A stretch of 5,455 nucleotides of DNA from positions 1 to 5,455 of the forward strand of contig JAUVPY010000221.1 of NCBI GenBank assembly GCA_030598425.1, read 5' to 3'. The notes under the pieces are model-generated. The model was not told the origin of the DNA and did not search any database. It was given only the letters and a program-made list of their open reading frames with translations. The position numbers were made by a program, and so were the translations under genes. Below, in pieces: positions 4,467 to 5,455 of the stretch; position 1 is the stretch's first letter, and every line of letters starts with the position of its first letter. The DNA is from Anaerolineae bacterium (GTDB lineage Bacteria; Chloroflexota; Anaerolineae; 4572-78; NAK82).

Positions 4467-5387
4467 TCACCTCTCCCGACGTGATCGCGCCAGCGCGGCC
4501 GGGGGGCGCATCTGCACCGCCACCGTACCCAGCCCGGCCAGGACCATCCCCAGCACCTCCCCCCAGCCCAACGACTCGCCCAGGAAAATCCAGGCCAACA
4601 CGGCGATCTGGAACAACATGGTGTTGTTGATGATGCTCGACTCCATGGCCGACAGGGTGCGCAGCGTGCGGTTCCACAGGGTGAATGCAAAGGCGCTGTT
4701 GACCACGGCCAGCCAGAGGATCATGCCCCAATGCAGCGCCGTCAGGCGCGGCAGACCCTGGACCAGGACGCCGGCGACCAGCAGCGCCACCCCACCAATC
4801 CCCATACTGACCACGGTGACCATCAGCGGCCCCAGCTCGCCGCTTCGATTCACGTGGCGTCCCAGGATCGCGGACAGGGAATTGGCCAGCAGGCCGACGC
4901 CGATGACGATCAGGCCGATGACCTGCTGGTGAGGCAGCGCCACCGGGTAAAAATACACCCACACACCGGCCAGAAACAGGCCGGTCCCGGCCCACTGCAA
5001 AATCGTGGGGCGCTCCCCCAGCGTGGAAATCCCCAGCAGCGCGACGATCACCGGGGTGAAGCTGAGCAGCAGGCTGACGGTCGCCGCCGGCAGATAGACC
5101 AGGCTCAAGAAGATTGCGCCCTGGGTGAATGTGTAGAACAGCAGGCCCAGGGTAATCAGCCGGGCCCACGCTGCGCCGGATAGGCCACGCAGCCGCTCCC
5201 CCTGGCCGGAGCGGATCGCCAAGGGGAGCAGACAAAGAAAGGCCAACGTGTAGCGCAGGCCGGCAAAGGTAAGAGCGGGGATGTCCTTGAGGCCGATCTT
5301 AACCAGCACAAAGGACGTGGACCATAAGAAGGTGACCAACAGCGCCTGGAGTACGGCTCGCACGTGCGGTGAGAGGTTTCTGGGCAT
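4467..5387 (-). CDS. EamA-family (DMT superfamily) transporter
   Basis: A 306-residue polytopic inner-membrane protein with two EamA repeats, the length and layout of RhaT/YdcZ-type drug/metabolite transporters that export metabolites or amino acids. About ten hydrophobic segments are visible, roughly at 11-29, 39-58, 76-95, 98-120, 128-148, 155-175, 187-209, 217-237, 253-269 and 277-293. Repeat 1 shows WSTSFVLVKIGL near the start, LRYTLAFLCLLPLA, and LGERPTILQWAGTGLFLAGV (123-142) as its end. Repeat 2 shows NSAFAFTLWNRTL (230-242) and FLGESLGWGEVLGMVLAGLG (268-287). It ends in an Arg-rich cytoplasmic tail. ATG 5387 is chosen over the in-frame ATG at 5414 because GAGG lies 6 nt upstream (5394-5397), and 5414 overlaps the predicted transcription start. 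The substrate cannot be told. It is monocistronic here, convergent with the peptidase operon and visibly more GC-rich than it. Confidence 0.9.
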   Translation of the reverse strand: MPRNLSPHVRAVLQALLVTFLWSTSFVLVKIGLKDIPALTFAGLRYTLAFLCLLPLAIRSGQGERLRGLSGAAWARLITLGLLFYTFTQGAIFLSLVYLPAATVSLLLSFTPVIVALLGISTLGERPTILQWAGTGLFLAGVWVYFYPVALPHQQVIGLIVIGVGLLANSLSAILGRHVNRSGELGPLMVTVVSMGIGGVALLVAGVLVQGLPRLTALHWGMILWLAVVNSAFAFTLWNRTLRTLSAMESSIINNTMLFQIAVLAWIFLGESLGWGEVLGMVLAGLGTVAVQMRPPAALARSRRER

Positions 5388-5393
5388 CACACA

Positions 5394-5397
5394 CCTC
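5394..5397 (-). promoter_or_regulatory. Ribosome binding site fixing the transporter start
   Basis: GAGG on the minus strand, 6 nt before ATG 5387. It favours the 306-residue protein over the version with nine extra residues. Confidence 0.6.
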
Positions 5398-5419
5398 GCT
5401 TGCCAGAGACTCAAAAAGG

Positions 5420-5447
5420 GTTAGACCAACGCGCAAATGCGCGCCAA
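5420..5447 (-). promoter_or_regulatory. Probable sigma70-type promoter of the EamA transporter gene
   Basis: On the minus strand TTGGCG (5442-5447), a 16-nt spacer, then TCTAAC (5420-5425) with a TGn extension. The predicted start is near 5413, about 26 nt before the ATG at 5387. The spacer contains the palindrome GCGCA-AA-TGCGC (5431-5442), which could be an operator or chance. The match is weaker than the two hic promoters. Confidence 0.4.
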
Positions 5448-5455
5448 CCTACCCC

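Noticed and set aside
3926..4690. 254-codon minus-strand open frame across the end of the large operon gene and into the transporter
   Set aside because: The translation is Arg/Trp/Cys-rich at its start and unlike any family. It crosses the hairpin and two well-supported genes, so it is a shadow of them.
4450..4932. 160-codon plus-strand open frame antisense to the transporter
   Set aside because: Arg/Thr/Pro-rich with no motif, and it starts inside the hairpin.
4462..5235. 257-codon minus-strand open frame inside the transporter gene
   Set aside because: It is a Gly/Pro/Ala/Arg-rich out-of-frame reading of the EamA gene, a normal by-product of high GC.
1..5455. CRISPR arrays, insertion sequences, tRNA or rRNA genes
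   Set aside because: No spaced direct repeats, transposase motifs, terminal repeats or cloverleaf sequences were seen on either strand.

Overview
The window most likely comes from a free-living bacterium of moderately high GC. A Chloroflexota (Anaerolineae-like) source fits best, because the very short HicB-like protein, the HicA type and the DUF4350-like membrane protein all resemble proteins I associate with that phylum. This is recognition from memory, not a search, so the taxon is tentative. All visible promoters are sigma70-like.

Left third (1-1042): two HicBA-type toxin-antitoxin modules lie head to head. On the minus strand, a strong promoter (453-481) drives a 69-residue HicB-like antitoxin (184-393), followed by a HicA toxin that runs off the left edge (1-165) and has no in-frame ATG. 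On the plus strand, an equally strong promoter (659-687) drives a HicB antitoxin (717-974). Its partner toxin survives only as an out-of-frame 3' remnant (902-1042) that overlaps the hicB tail, so this second module is decayed.

Spacer (1043-1369): no convincing gene. It holds two short inverted repeats and an extended -10 promoter just before the next operon.

Centre (1370-4408): a tightly spaced two-gene operon. The first gene encodes a membrane-anchored SppA-like S49 serine peptidase with a Ser-Lys dyad. The second starts 3 nt later and encodes a 724-residue, membrane-anchored, strongly acidic protein with two GATase1-like folds of DUF4350/ABC_transp_aux character and a repetitive Pro-Ala-Glu tail. 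Both products are predicted to have a short cytoplasmic N-terminus and a large extracytoplasmic domain, so they probably work together at the outer face of the membrane. What they do is unknown. This pair is the best candidate here for an undescribed system.

Right part (4439-5455): a perfect 10-bp hairpin separates the operon from a convergent, more GC-rich gene for an EamA/DMT-family transporter with about ten membrane segments (4467-5387, minus). A probable promoter for it sits at the right edge.
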